In this document: one piece after another, positions 24,659 through 33,874 of the stretch | How the letters are laid out: each line of letters begins with the position of its first letter | How positions within the stretch are numbered: the stretch's first letter is position 1 | NCBI RefSeq assembly: GCF_003710985.1 | Contig: NZ_RHHT01000029.1 | Location: 59,870-123,869 of the forward strand | From: Brevibacillus panacihumi | Lineage (GTDB): Bacteria; Bacillota; Bacilli; Brevibacillales; Brevibacillaceae | Direction: 5' to 3' | DNA: 64,000 bases | Notes under the pieces: generated by a model | The model's input: only the letters and a program-made list of their open reading frames with translations | What the model was told of the DNA's origin: nothing | The model's database searches: none | Program-made: the position numbers and the translations under genes

Positions 24659-25813
24659 ATGATCAGAAGTTGGGGAAAATCATTGTCACTCTTCGTTGCA
24701 TTCATCGTCGGAGTGATGACCCTGGGGCTTGTCCCCTCTTTGGCTGCGGGGGAAATCACCCTGTACACGCCGTACACCAGCATTTCGGTGACGCCGGGAG
24801 AATCGATCCATTACAACGTTGAGATCATCAACAACAGTAGTCAGGTTCAAGACGCGGAGCTTACGGTGCAAGGGCTGCCGGAGAACTGGGAGTATCAGCT
24901 CACCTCCGGGGGCTGGAGTTTGCAGCAGATCTCCGTTCGTCCCGATCAATCGCAGCAAGTGTCGCTGCAAGTGGATGTGCCGCTGGAAATTGACAAAGGG
25001 AGCTACCGTTTTCAGCTCGTGGCTGCCGGCAAAGCAACCCTGCCATTGCAAGTGACTGTAACCGAGCAAGGAACCTTTAAAACAGAGCTGACGTCAGAGC
25101 AGCCAAACATGGAGGGTCATGCCAGTTCTTCCTTCCACTATAAAATGACATTGCGCAACCGTACCGCGGAGAAGCAGCTTTATTCCTTGACCGCAGATGT
25201 ACCGTCCGGATGGGATGTTCAGTTCAAGGTGGACGGCAAATCGGTTACCTCCGTCAATGTCGACGCCAATACCACAAAGGACATCGATGTGGAGGCAGAT
25301 CCTCCGGAGGGCATCAAGCAAGGATCTTACAAGATCCCGGTAAAAGCCGCGACCAGCGCTACAGCGGCCAGCACCGAGCTGGAGGCCGTGATCACAGGAT
25401 CCTACGCTGTCAAACTGAGCACGCCGACAGGATTGTTAAGTACCGATGTGACAGCAGGCAGCCAGCGCAATTTGACGCTGACAGTCGCCAACACGGGCTC
25501 GGCAGATTTGCGAGACATCGAGCTTCGGGCAGATACCCCGCTGAATTGGGAGGTAACCTTTGAACCAAAGCAAATCGCAAAGCTGGAAGCGGGAAAGACG
25601 ACAGAAGTGACAGCAACCATCAAAGCGGATGAGCAGGCGATCGCCGGGGATTACGTGGTCAGCATGACAGCCAGAGCAGCGGAAGCTTCCTCGGAAGCTC
25701 AGTTTCGCGTGGCAGTGAAAACCTCGATGCTGTGGGGATGGCTCGGTGTTCTAATCATTCTCGGCGTCATGGGAGGCGTGTACTACCTCTTCCGTACCTA
25801 CGGAAGGAGGTAA
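24659..25813 (+). CDS. Membrane-anchored NEW3-domain surface protein
   Basis: A 384-residue exported protein. A signal peptide (to about PSLAAGE) is followed by three tandem immunoglobulin-like NEW3 repeats, each with a PSGWxVxF-like block (PENWEYQL, PSGWDVQF, PLNWEVTF), then a membrane helix (WGWLGVLIILGVMGGVYYLF) and a basic tail RTYGRR. The tail is inside, the repeats outside. It is directly followed by an ABC ATPase and permease, a recurrent arrangement in Firmicutes. It may be an accessory for the exporter or a polymer-binding surface protein. Confidence 0.8.
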   Translation: MIRSWGKSLSLFVAFIVGVMTLGLVPSLAAGEITLYTPYTSISVTPGESIHYNVEIINNSSQVQDAELTVQGLPENWEYQLTSGGWSLQQISVRPDQSQQVSLQVDVPLEIDKGSYRFQLVAAGKATLPLQVTVTEQGTFKTELTSEQPNMEGHASSSFHYKMTLRNRTAEKQLYSLTADVPSGWDVQFKVDGKSVTSVNVDANTTKDIDVEADPPEGIKQGSYKIPVKAATSATAASTELEAVITGSYAVKLSTPTGLLSTDVTAGSQRNLTLTVANTGSADLRDIELRADTPLNWEVTFEPKQIAKLEAGKTTEVTATIKADEQAIAGDYVVSMTARAAEASSEAQFRVAVKTSMLWGWLGVLIILGVMGGVYYLFRTYGRR

Positions 25814-25819
25814 GCCGAG

Positions 25820-26773
25820 TTGGAGCCCATTATCGAACTGAACGAACTGACCAAGCAATACGGGGAACAGACTGCCGTCGACCGATTGACGCTGAACGTC
25901 AACCGCGGTGAAATCTTTGGGCTGCTCGGCCCCAATGGCGCTGGCAAGTCGACGACGATTTTGATGATGCTCGGTCTGGCTGAGCCGACATCCGGCACCG
26001 TGACGGTTTGCGGGATTGATTCAACGCGGCAGCCGATCCACGTAAAGCGCAAAGTAGGCTATTTGCCTGACGATGTAGGGTTTTACGAGGAGCTGACCGG
26101 AACCGAGAATCTGCTCTACACCGCACGGCTCAACGGCTTCTCCCGCAAAGAAGCGGTCTCGAGAGTCGAATACCTGCTGGATCGGGTCGGGCTTGGCGAG
26201 GCCGCTCATAAAAAGGCTGGCGCCTACTCTCGCGGCATGCGTCAACGCTTGGGTCTTGCAGAGGTATTGATCAAGCAGCCGGAAGTGATCATTCTGGACG
26301 AACCAACCTTGGGGCTTGATCCCGAGGGGGTGCGCGAGCTTCTCCAACTGATCCGGCAGCTCAGCCGCGACGAAGGTATGACGGTGCTTCTCTCCTCCCA
26401 CCACCTGCATCAGGTGCAGCAAATCTGTGACAGGGTCGGACTGTTTGTCGCCGGCCGCCTGCTGGCTCAAGGAGACGTCCACAGCTTGTCGCAGCAGCTG
26501 TTCCAGGAGGAATCGATCGTGATCGAAGTGCAGGTGAACCACTTCCCCGGTGGCCTGCTGGATGCCCTGCAGCAGGTGGACGGAGTAAGCCGGATTGAAA
26601 CCCATGACGATGGCAGGCTGGTGATTCATTGCACCCAGCATGTCACGTCTGAAATCTCTCGCATGATCGTGGAAAGCGGCACTTCGCTGCTCCATTTGAC
26701 CCAGCGGCAATACGGTCTGGATGAAATCTACCATCGTTATTTCGAAGGGAGGGAAGCAGATGAGAAGCGATGA
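25820..26773 (+). CDS. ABC transporter ATPase (ABC-2 exporter type)
   Basis: A 317-residue ATP-binding subunit. Walker [10 protein letters not shown], signature [12 protein letters not shown], Walker [14 protein letters not shown] and switch SSHH are present, with the long C-terminal domain seen in CcmA/DrrA-type exporters. It starts at a TTG eight bases after AAGGAGGT, seven bases after the NEW3 gene. It powers export with the membrane protein overlapping its end. Confidence 0.93.
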   Translation: MEPIIELNELTKQYGEQTAVDRLTLNVNRGEIFGLLGPNGAGKSTTILMMLGLAEPTSGTVTVCGIDSTRQPIHVKRKVGYLPDDVGFYEELTGTENLLYTARLNGFSRKEAVSRVEYLLDRVGLGEAAHKKAGAYSRGMRQRLGLAEVLIKQPEVIILDEPTLGLDPEGVRELLQLIRQLSRDEGMTVLLSSHHLHQVQQICDRVGLFVAGRLLAQGDVHSLSQQLFQEESIVIEVQVNHFPGGLLDALQQVDGVSRIETHDDGRLVIHCTQHVTSEISRMIVESGTSLLHLTQRQYGLDEIYHRYFEGREADEKR

Positions 26774-27725
26774 CAAACGACTCCATCCGTTCTGGGTGAT
26801 CGTCCAAAAGGAAGTGGCGGATCATCTGAACAGCTGGCGTTTTTATATCCTGCTGCTCTTGCTCGTGCTGACTTGCTTCGGCTCCCTGTATACCGCGATG
26901 ATGTCGATCCGGGATGCGGCTCCTTCCGAGGATGCGCTTGTCTCGCATCTCTTTCTGAAGCTGTTTACGGTCTCAGACGGAACATTGCCTGCGTTTATGA
27001 CCTTTATTTCCTTTCTCGGACCGCTCCTTGGCATCGGCATGGGGTTTGACGCCATCAATTCGGAGCGAACCAAGGGGACGCTAAGCCGTTTGCTTGCCCA
27101 ACCCATCCATCGCGATTACGTCCTGCACGCCAAATTCGTCGCAGCGCTGTTTGTCATCAGCGTCATGTTTTTTGCGCTCGGCTTCCTTGTAATGGGACTG
27201 GGGCTGTTGATGCTCGGCATTCCGCCTTCTCCGGAAGAATTCTGGCGGATGGTCATCTTTTTGCTGCTCAGCATCTGCTATGTCGCCTTCTGGCTGAACC
27301 TAGCCATTCTGTTTTCGGTTCGATTCCGGCAGGCTGCCACCTCGGCTCTGGCAAGCATCGCAGTGTGGATTTTTTTCAGCGTCTTTTTTACCATGATTGT
27401 CCGGCTGATTGCTGCGGCGACCTTGCCGACACAAGCAGCTGACATGAACGGGTGGCTCAGTCACCAGCAATTTGTCCAAATCCTGCTGCGATTCTCGCCA
27501 AGCCAACTGTTCAGTGAAGCGACGACCATTATGCTCACGCCTTCGATCCGAAGTCTGGGGCCCCTGACGATGGAGCAAATCTACGGCGCCATCCCCAGTC
27601 CGTTGCCCTTGGGACAAAGCGTGCTGTTGATCTGGCCGCATATCATCGGGTTGATCGCAGCCACGACCGTATGCTTCGGATTATCCTATCTGTTGTTTAT
27701 GCGCCAGGAAGTACGCTCTCGTTAA
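26760..27725 (+). CDS. ABC-2 type transporter permease
   Basis: A 321-residue membrane protein with about six helices. The N-terminal [20 protein letters not shown], and [38 protein letters not shown], are typical of ABC-2 permeases of the NosY/DrrB kind. The start at 26760 overlaps the ATPase stop by 14 bp, with GGGAGG upstream. Together with the NEW3 protein this makes a three-gene operon ending at a terminator (27735-27785). The substrate is unknown. Confidence 0.9.
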   Translation: MRSDDKRLHPFWVIVQKEVADHLNSWRFYILLLLLVLTCFGSLYTAMMSIRDAAPSEDALVSHLFLKLFTVSDGTLPAFMTFISFLGPLLGIGMGFDAINSERTKGTLSRLLAQPIHRDYVLHAKFVAALFVISVMFFALGFLVMGLGLLMLGIPPSPEEFWRMVIFLLLSICYVAFWLNLAILFSVRFRQAATSALASIAVWIFFSVFFTMIVRLIAAATLPTQAADMNGWLSHQQFVQILLRFSPSQLFSEATTIMLTPSIRSLGPLTMEQIYGAIPSPLPLGQSVLLIWPHIIGLIAATTVCFGLSYLLFMRQEVRSR

Positions 27726-27734
27726 TCTTTTTTC

Positions 27735-27785
27735 GCCTGTGAACGGCTCATGGAAGGAATTCGGGCCATTCACAGGCATTTTTTA
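27735..27785 (+). terminator. Terminator of the NEW3-ABC operon
   Basis: GCCTGTGAA (27735-27743) and TTCACAGGC (27769-27777) form a stem followed by TTTTTT. Confidence 0.85.
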
Positions 27786-27885
27786 TGCTTTGTCGCTCTG
27801 ATCCATTCCCTTTTTCAGGAATATTTTCAGATGACCCGTGAAATTCTAAACTATTATGTCGGACCATTCGCTTTGGAGGAATCCC

Positions 27886-29409
27886 ATGACCTTCCTGATC
27901 TCGCTCATCATTGTGATTTGCTTTGTTTTATTTGGCGTCATTTCTCCGGAACTATTCGCAAAATCGGCTACAAAGGTGCTCGGCTTGACCACCACCAATT
28001 TTGGCTGGTTTTATCTGATCGTCGCCTTCGCCTTTTTGATTTTTTGCATCTATCTCGCTTTCAGCAAATACGGCCAGATCACTTTGGGGCAGGATGATGA
28101 CGAACCCGAGTATTCCCTCCCGACCTGGTTTAGCATGCTTTTTAGCGCAGGAATGGGAATTGGACTAGTATTTTGGGGCGTTGCCGAGCCGGTATCCCAC
28201 TACTTTGCCCCACCCGCGGGAGTGACCGGACAAACCACAGAAGCAGCCTCGGTTGCGATGCGGTACGTCTTTTTTCACTGGGGTCTGCATCCCTGGGGGA
28301 TCTACGCGATCATTGCCCTTTCGCTTGCCTATTTCCAATACCGGAAAGGTGCGAAGGGATTGATTTCCTCCACGTTCGCCCCTTTGCTTGGCGAGAAAGT
28401 AAACGGCCCCATCGGACGGACGATCGACGTACTCGCCATCATCGCCACAGCTTTTGGCGTCGCTACCTCGCTTGGTTTGGGGACATTGCAAATCAACGGC
28501 GGCTTGTCCCACCTATTCGGTCTGGCATCCAGCACCACTGTCCAGATCGGGATTATCGCGGTGATCACCGTCATCTTTCTGCTCTCCGCCACCACGGGGC
28601 TGGATAAAGGAATCAAGCTTCTCAGCAATACCAATCTCGTAGTGGCGCTGCTCCTGCTGCTGCTGACCCTGATTCTCGGGCCGACTGCGTTTTTGTTCGA
28701 TACCTTCACCAGCACGCTCGGCAGCTATCTGAACAACCTCGTCTCCATGAGCTTGCGGCTTACTCCCTTCACCCATGGAAACTGGGTTGCCAATTGGACG
28801 CTGTTTTATTGGGCCTGGTGGATTGCCTGGGCTCCTTTTGTCGGCACGTTTATCGCGCGTGTATCCAAGGGAAGGACGATTAAAGAATTCGTGGTCTGTG
28901 TGATTCTCATCCCCAGCATACTCAGCTTCATCTGGTTCTCCGTCTTTGGCGGGACCGCCTTGCATCTGGAGATTTTTGATCAGGCCCCGATTGGTGAAGC
29001 TGTGCAAAAGGATATTTCCACCGCCTTGTTTCTCGCGCTGGAACATCTCCCCTGGGGAACGATACTCGCCGTCGTTGCTCTGATTTTGATCATCACCTTT
29101 TTCATCACATCGGCAGATTCCGCTACTTTTGTCCTCGGGATGCTGAGCTCGGACGGTTCCCTCGACCCGTCCAATCGCGTCAAAATCATCTGGGGCATCC
29201 TCCAGTCTACCATCGCTGTCGTCCTCCTTCTCAGCGGCGGGCTGGAGGGATTGCAGACGGCTTCGATTGTGGCTGCCCTCCCGTTCGCGATTATCATGGT
29301 ATTCATGTGCTTCTCCTTGTTGCGCGCCTTGCGTGAAGAGGAGCGCTTAGCGAAAAAACGGCGGAGGGAACAAGCCAAAAAGCTTGAAAGACTGTTGAAG
29401 GATGTGTGA
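27886..29409 (+). CDS. BCCT-family betaine/choline/carnitine transporter
   Basis: A 507-residue secondary transporter with twelve hydrophobic segments, importing glycine betaine or related osmolytes with sodium or protons. The BCCT core is unmistakable: WFSMLFSAGMGIGLVFWGVAEP and WTLFYWAWWIAWAPFVGTFIARVSKGRTI, with STNTN-like and ITSADSATFVLGM blocks. The start at 27886 has GGAGG six bases upstream. It is a second osmolyte route beside the ABC operon at 0.8-4.2 kb, but no riboswitch precedes it. Confidence 0.94.
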   Translation: MTFLISLIIVICFVLFGVISPELFAKSATKVLGLTTTNFGWFYLIVAFAFLIFCIYLAFSKYGQITLGQDDDEPEYSLPTWFSMLFSAGMGIGLVFWGVAEPVSHYFAPPAGVTGQTTEAASVAMRYVFFHWGLHPWGIYAIIALSLAYFQYRKGAKGLISSTFAPLLGEKVNGPIGRTIDVLAIIATAFGVATSLGLGTLQINGGLSHLFGLASSTTVQIGIIAVITVIFLLSATTGLDKGIKLLSNTNLVVALLLLLLTLILGPTAFLFDTFTSTLGSYLNNLVSMSLRLTPFTHGNWVANWTLFYWAWWIAWAPFVGTFIARVSKGRTIKEFVVCVILIPSILSFIWFSVFGGTALHLEIFDQAPIGEAVQKDISTALFLALEHLPWGTILAVVALILIITFFITSADSATFVLGMLSSDGSLDPSNRVKIIWGILQSTIAVVLLLSGGLEGLQTASIVAALPFAIIMVFMCFSLLRALREEERLAKKRRREQAKKLERLLKDV

Positions 29410-29416
29410 CAGGAAT

Positions 29417-29456
29417 AAAAAAACCTTAGTCCGGTTGCGCATTGGACTAAGGTTTT
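29417..29456. terminator. Convergent bidirectional terminator
   Basis: AACCTTAGTCC (29422-29432) pairs with GGACTAAGGTT (29444-29454), with A and T runs on either side. It ends the BCCT gene and the PepSY operon. Confidence 0.85.
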
Positions 29457-29468
29457 CCTGTGTTTGGA

Positions 29469-30035
29469 TTAATCGTCCCAATCTACGTCAAGCACTTCGC
29501 CTGTCGTTGCGGAGATTTCGATGTCGACTTCTTGCCATTTGTCCGTTCGGATTTCCACTTCGTACAAATATTGCCCGTCATCTTCATCCAGTTTCGCTTT
29601 CGTAATAGTTCCTTTTACTTGATTCAGGGCTATTTTTTTCGCTTCTTCCAGACTGATTTTCACCTTTTGTTTCATACGCTCCGGATCATTCTCGCGCCAG
29701 GCTTCACCAGTCATGGCGTCGACATAGACGTCTACTTTGCGATAGCCGCTCTTAATCTCGATTTTGTAATAGAGCGTGCCTCGCTCCATTTCCAGCTCCA
29801 TTTCCCGAATCGTTCCCGGCTGAACACCAAGCGCCAGCTTCTGGGCTTCTTCCTGAGAAATGCGCACCGTTTGCAAAATGTCTCCACGCAGATCATCATC
29901 GATCTCCAGATATACAGGATGCTTCTGGCTATTCTGCGGGGATGTATTCAAATGACCCGCGTTTTCCGCGTTAGCTGTCAGGCTGACACTTACTGCGAGC
30001 AGCGCCACCATCATAGTTGCCATTGCCTTCTTCAT
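29469..30035 (-). CDS. Secreted PepSY-domain protein (YkoJ/YkoI-like)
   Basis: A 188-residue exported protein with a signal peptide (VALLAVSVSLTANA) and two PepSY-like repeats, each a ISxEEAxKxAL helix followed by beta strands ending in DVYVDAMTGE or DIEISATTGEVL. PepSY domains are proposed to bind or inhibit peptidases at the cell surface. It is the fourth gene of a response regulator, kinase, PepSY, PepSY set resembling Bacillus subtilis ykoGHIJ. Its 89-bp gap to the previous gene may hold a separate promoter. Confidence 0.8.
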   Translation of the reverse strand: MKKAMATMMVALLAVSVSLTANAENAGHLNTSPQNSQKHPVYLEIDDDLRGDILQTVRISQEEAQKLALGVQPGTIREMELEMERGTLYYKIEIKSGYRKVDVYVDAMTGEAWRENDPERMKQKVKISLEEAKKIALNQVKGTITKAKLDEDDGQYLYEVEIRTDKWQEVDIEISATTGEVLDVDWDD

Positions 30036-30123
30036 GGGAAATCTCTCCTCTCTGTTTCCCTCATGATAGTCCCTGAAAATGAAACAGAAATAAGAAAGAG
30101 ATTAAAAAATGATGAGAGAACCC

Positions 30124-30675
30124 CTAATCTTCCCAAACAACGGACAGCACCATGCCTGTATAGGCGTCTACTTGAACCTTCACTTCTTGATGATCGGGCG
30201 TCTCCAATTCCACTTCATAGGCCAACGCCCCGTTTACTTCCTCTACTTCTATGCTTTCAAACCTGCCTTCAACTTGCTGCAGGGCGATCGCTCTTGCTTG
30301 ATCCAGAGAAATTCCTGCGCTTTGGTCGGCTTGGGCATGAGGTGGCTGCTCTGACTTCGTCGGCTCCTCCACCTGTGTTTCCTGTGCACGATCCACCTTC
30401 AAGGGAATGATATGCAAAACCTGGCCGGAATAAGCGTCCGTACCGATTTGATAAACCCCGTTGCTTCCCTGCAACGTACTGGAGTAGAGATCCTGGCTTC
30501 CATTCTCAACCAGCGTAATCAAGCCAACCTCCCCCGCATATCGGGACTCAAGCATTTTTTTCATCTCTTCAGCTGGGATGATCTCTTTTTCCTTGCCCAC
30601 TACCAGTTGCGAAACGCCCAATACGGCAAGCGCCACCAGCACCACGCCAAGAAGAAGTCCTTTTTTTCGATTCAT
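30124..30675 (-). CDS. Membrane-anchored PepSY-domain protein (YkoI-like)
   Basis: A 183-residue protein with an N-terminal membrane anchor (GLLLGVVLVALAVLGVSQLV) and two PepSY-type units: residues about 35-90 and 120-180 (ISLDQARAIALQQVEGRFES, then VKVQVDAYTGMVLSVVWED). A charged, Gln/Glu/Pro-rich linker separates them. Its start overlaps the kinase stop, so it is in the same operon. Likely sits on the outer membrane face and may be a sensing partner of the kinase; that part is inference. Confidence 0.8.
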   Translation of the reverse strand: MNRKKGLLLGVVLVALAVLGVSQLVVGKEKEIIPAEEMKKMLESRYAGEVGLITLVENGSQDLYSSTLQGSNGVYQIGTDAYSGQVLHIIPLKVDRAQETQVEEPTKSEQPPHAQADQSAGISLDQARAIALQQVEGRFESIEVEEVNGALAYEVELETPDHQEVKVQVDAYTGMVLSVVWED

Positions 30676-32045
30676 CGCTGCTCCCCTCCTGTCGCTCGTA
30701 TCGAATTGGGAAACGACACCGTAAAAGTAGTTCCTTTTCCTACTTCACTCCAGACATCGATTGTCCCGCCATGAGCATCCACAATGCGTTTTGCAATGGA
30801 CAGGCCCAGTCCGGCTCCGCCTGTTTCCCTTGCCCTCGCTTTGTCAACCCGATAAAACCGGTCAAAAATATGCGGCAGATCTTCCTTGGGAATTCCAACC
30901 CCGCGATCCACTACGGAGATGCTCACCGCTCCGCTTCGTTCGGTTATCTCGATGCGGATTGGCTCTGAACTGTAGGACAACGCATTGTCGAGCAGAATCA
31001 CGAGCAACTGTTTCAGTTTAGACTCATCGGCATGGACCCGAATATCGCTTGCCTCGGCATGGACGGTAATCTGTTGGTCATAGGTTCTCTTCATCCACTT
31101 GCTCGTCTCTTCACTTAGCGCGACCAGATCCACTTCCTGAATGGTTAAGTGTGATTCTTCATGAGGATTGGCCAGCGTCAGCATTTGCCTGGTCATTTTC
31201 TTCATCCGGACAGCTTCGGCGTAGATGGCTTCGACCGCTTCCTCCAGCACCTCCGGCTTTTTCATCCCCCAGCGCTTCAGCATGGTTGCATAACCTTCAA
31301 TCACGGTTAAAGGGGTTTTCAGCTCATGCGAAGCATCCGAGACAAACTGCTGCTGCTTGTCAAAGTTCTGCTGCAAAATGTCTATCATTTTGTTAAAGGT
31401 ATTCCCCAACTGGTATAATTCGTCTTTTGACTGATGCTGTACATCCAGTTTCTTGAAGATGCCCCGCTTCTGAATTTCTTCCATCGTACGAATCATCGAG
31501 TGGATCGGGCCCAGTATCACCTTCCCCAGTACTCTGCCAGCCAGAAAGGAAGGCAGCAGCACAACAAGCGAGGCAATGATCAGCACGACTCGCAACATCC
31601 GCATCGTTTCCTGTACATCTGCCAGGCTGGTCGTCACTTCCAGGGATACAACCGATCCGTCTTTCCAGATGATCGGCATTTGCGCGATCGCATAGGCGAC
31701 ACCGTCCTGTTCCGTGATCCGGTACGTTTCCGAAGCGCTGTAAGACGGGGGCAAGTCGCCGAATTTCTTGTCCTTCGCAGCCGTGATGATCGCACGTGAC
31801 TCTTCATTGACTACCCTGATCATTCCGATCGGTGCCAAAAAGGCTTGCAGCAACTCTGCGGGCTCTACTTGATTGGCGGATGAATGAAGCGTTTCCGCTA
31901 TATTCCGGGCCTGCGACTGGAGCCTTTCCAATTCCTGGTCCGTCATTTGCTTGTGGAATAGCCAATAAATGGAGGTGTTGATGAGACAGACGATCAACAC
32001 CAGCCAAACCGTCGAAAACAGATGGATCTTGTTGCGGATATTCAT
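30672..32045 (-). CDS. Sensor histidine kinase (YkoH/ArlS-like)
   Basis: A 457-residue membrane kinase. Two membrane helices (about 10-30 and 152-172) flank an outer domain of about 120 residues, followed by a HAMP linker, the HisKA segment SDASHELKTPLTVIEGYATM with the phospho-accepting His240, and a complete ATPase domain (KLKQLLVILLDNALSY N box, DRGVGIPKEDLPHIFDRFYR, GGAGLGLSIAKRIVDAHGG). It overlaps the PepSY gene and follows the regulator gene by six bases. Confidence 0.93.
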   Translation of the reverse strand: MNIRNKIHLFSTVWLVLIVCLINTSIYWLFHKQMTDQELERLQSQARNIAETLHSSANQVEPAELLQAFLAPIGMIRVVNEESRAIITAAKDKKFGDLPPSYSASETYRITEQDGVAYAIAQMPIIWKDGSVVSLEVTTSLADVQETMRMLRVVLIIASLVVLLPSFLAGRVLGKVILGPIHSMIRTMEEIQKRGIFKKLDVQHQSKDELYQLGNTFNKMIDILQQNFDKQQQFVSDASHELKTPLTVIEGYATMLKRWGMKKPEVLEEAVEAIYAEAVRMKKMTRQMLTLANPHEESHLTIQEVDLVALSEETSKWMKRTYDQQITVHAEASDIRVHADESKLKQLLVILLDNALSYSSEPIRIEITERSGAVSISVVDRGVGIPKEDLPHIFDRFYRVDKARARETGGAGLGLSIAKRIVDAHGGTIDVWSEVGKGTTFTVSFPNSIRATGGEQR

Positions 32046-32051
32046 CTGATC

Positions 32052-32741
32052 CTACCCCTTTATGGTGTAACCGATTCCCCGTACGGTATGAATAAGCGGG
32101 GCATGAGGCGAAGTATCCAGCTTCTTGCGCAAATAGCGGATGTACACGTCTACTATGTTCGTATCGCCATGGTAATCATATCCCCATACCTTCGTCAAAA
32201 TTTGCTCTCTGTTCAGAACCTGGTTTGCATTTTTCACCATATAGATCAGCAAATCGAACTCGCGCGGCGTCAGCTCTACCTGATTTTCGCCACGCGTGAC
32301 GATACGTTGCTTCTCATCCACACAGAGATCCGCAATCGTGAATCGTCCATTCTCCTCTTCCTTTTTCAAAACATTCGCCATGCGCATGCACGCACGAATC
32401 CTGGCCAGCAATTCCTCAATCGCAAATGGCTTGGTAATATAGTCATTGGCACCTAAATCCAATCCGCTCACCTTGTCCGGCAGCGAATCTCTTGCCGTGA
32501 CCAAAATGACAGGCGTGATGCTTCCGGAAGCACGTATGCGCCGCAGCACCTCCATGCCGTTCAGTTTCGGAATCATCACGTCCAGCAAAACCAGGTCCCA
32601 CTCTTCTTGTAAAAAACGTTCAAGCCCGATGGCCCCATCTTCTACCGAATATACTTCGTATCCTTCATATTCCAGCTCCAGCTTCAAGAAGCCGGTGATC
32701 TTCTTCTCATCTTCTATCAATAGAATTTTTGCCTGACTCAT
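32052..32741 (-). CDS. OmpR-family response regulator (YkoG/ArlR-like)
   Basis: A 229-residue regulator: receiver domain with acidic pair ED at 10-11, phospho-acceptor Asp54 (VLLDVMIPKLNG) and conserved Lys in ITKPF, then a winged-helix DNA-binding domain (VELTPREFDLLIYMVKNANQVL, DVYIRYLRKKLD). It leads a kinase and two PepSY genes, like ykoGHIJ. AGAGGAGG precedes the ATG. Probably autoregulated, but no repeat site was recognised. Confidence 0.93.
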   Translation of the reverse strand: MSQAKILLIEDEKKITGFLKLELEYEGYEVYSVEDGAIGLERFLQEEWDLVLLDVMIPKLNGMEVLRRIRASGSITPVILVTARDSLPDKVSGLDLGANDYITKPFAIEELLARIRACMRMANVLKKEEENGRFTIADLCVDEKQRIVTRGENQVELTPREFDLLIYMVKNANQVLNREQILTKVWGYDYHGDTNIVDVYIRYLRKKLDTSPHAPLIHTVRGIGYTIKG

Positions 32742-32921
32742 GGAACGGCCTCCTCTTTCCTAACACCGTAACAAAGGCTGCTGGTTGGAGTCTACTTCAA
32801 ATTCTGCTTTTCGTCTACTTGCACCCGCTCCTCGGACAGAAGGCTTGCAATATCGTGCATCAAAAGTCGGATAGGGTACTGAATTTCTTGCTATTCTGTG
32901 TACAGAGAGGAGGTGGTGGAA

Positions 32922-33800
32922 ATGAATTCCCTCGCAAATATGAATGCAGCCTTGCAGTATATCGAAGCAAACCTCACAGACGAGATCGACTTTCACGAAG
33001 TGGCAAGACTGGCCTGTTCATCCGAGTATCACTTCACCCGAATGTTTTCATTTTTGGCGGGGGTTACACTGTCCGAGTACATTCGCCGCAGACGCCTTAC
33101 GCTGGCGGCCTTTGAACTTCAAGAATCGCAAGCCAAGATCATCGATGTAGCCGTCAAATACGGCTACAGCTCTGCAGATGCTTTCTCTCGCGCTTTTCAG
33201 GAGCTGCACGGGGTCACGCCGTCAAAAGCGAGAAACCGGGAGCAGGCTCTCAAAGCATTTCCACGCATGACTTTTCAATTAACCATTCAAGGAGGAGAAG
33301 AAATGAACTATCGTATCGAAGAAAAAGAAGCTTTTCGCATCATCGGAATTACGAAAAGGGTCCCCATTGTTTTCAACGGCGTGAATCCGGAGATTGCCGC
33401 TATGTGGGGACAGCTTAACGCGGAGACCATCCAGATGCTCAAGCAGCAATCCAATATCGAGCCAAAAGGAATCATCAGTGCGTCGACGAATTTTTCCGAA
33501 GTCAGAATGGAGGAAAAAGGGGAATTGGACCATTACATCGGCGTGGCAACGACAAACGATTGTCCGCCTGGTCTCGCCGCGCTTGAAGTAGCGGCGTCCA
33601 CCTGGGCCGTATTTGAGGCAGTCGGGCCTTTCCCCCAGACGCTCCAGAATACGTGGGGACGCATCTATTCCGAGTGGTTTCCTACTTCCAGCTACGAGCT
33701 GGCGAAAGGGCCGGAAATCTTGTGGAATGCGCATAAAGATACAACTTCCCCTACGTTTCAAAGCGAGATCTGGATACCGGTCGTCAAACGCCTTCCCTGA
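32922..33800 (+). CDS. AraC-family regulator with a GyrI-like effector domain
   Basis: A 292-residue regulator. The N-terminal AraC DNA-binding domain has two helix-turn-helix units ([60 protein letters not shown]). Residues about 128-290 form a GyrI-like small-molecule-binding domain ([20 protein letters not shown]). The architecture is that of SbmC/Rob-type or BmrR-like drug-sensing regulators. GGAGG fixes the start at 32922. The downstream gene is convergent, so the target is unclear. Confidence 0.9.
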   Translation: MNSLANMNAALQYIEANLTDEIDFHEVARLACSSEYHFTRMFSFLAGVTLSEYIRRRRLTLAAFELQESQAKIIDVAVKYGYSSADAFSRAFQELHGVTPSKARNREQALKAFPRMTFQLTIQGGEEMNYRIEEKEAFRIIGITKRVPIVFNGVNPEIAAMWGQLNAETIQMLKQQSNIEPKGIISASTNFSEVRMEEKGELDHYIGVATTNDCPPGLAALEVAASTWAVFEAVGPFPQTLQNTWGRIYSEWFPTSSYELAKGPEILWNAHKDTTSPTFQSEIWIPVVKRLP

Positions 33801-33834
33801 TCAGCGTGAGACGAAGTAAAACGCAAGAAAGCAA

Positions 33835-33866
33835 AACCCCTGCCTTCATAGAAACTGGCAGGGGTT
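33835..33866. terminator. Terminator between convergent genes
   Basis: AACCCCTGCC pairs with GGCAGGGGTT around an 11-base loop; on the minus strand TTTTGCTTT follows. Confidence 0.7.
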
Positions 33867-33874
33867 GCTGTTGC

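Noticed and set aside
27726..27885. Riboswitch before the BCCT gene
   Set aside because: Only a terminator stem of the previous operon is seen; no conserved aptamer blocks.
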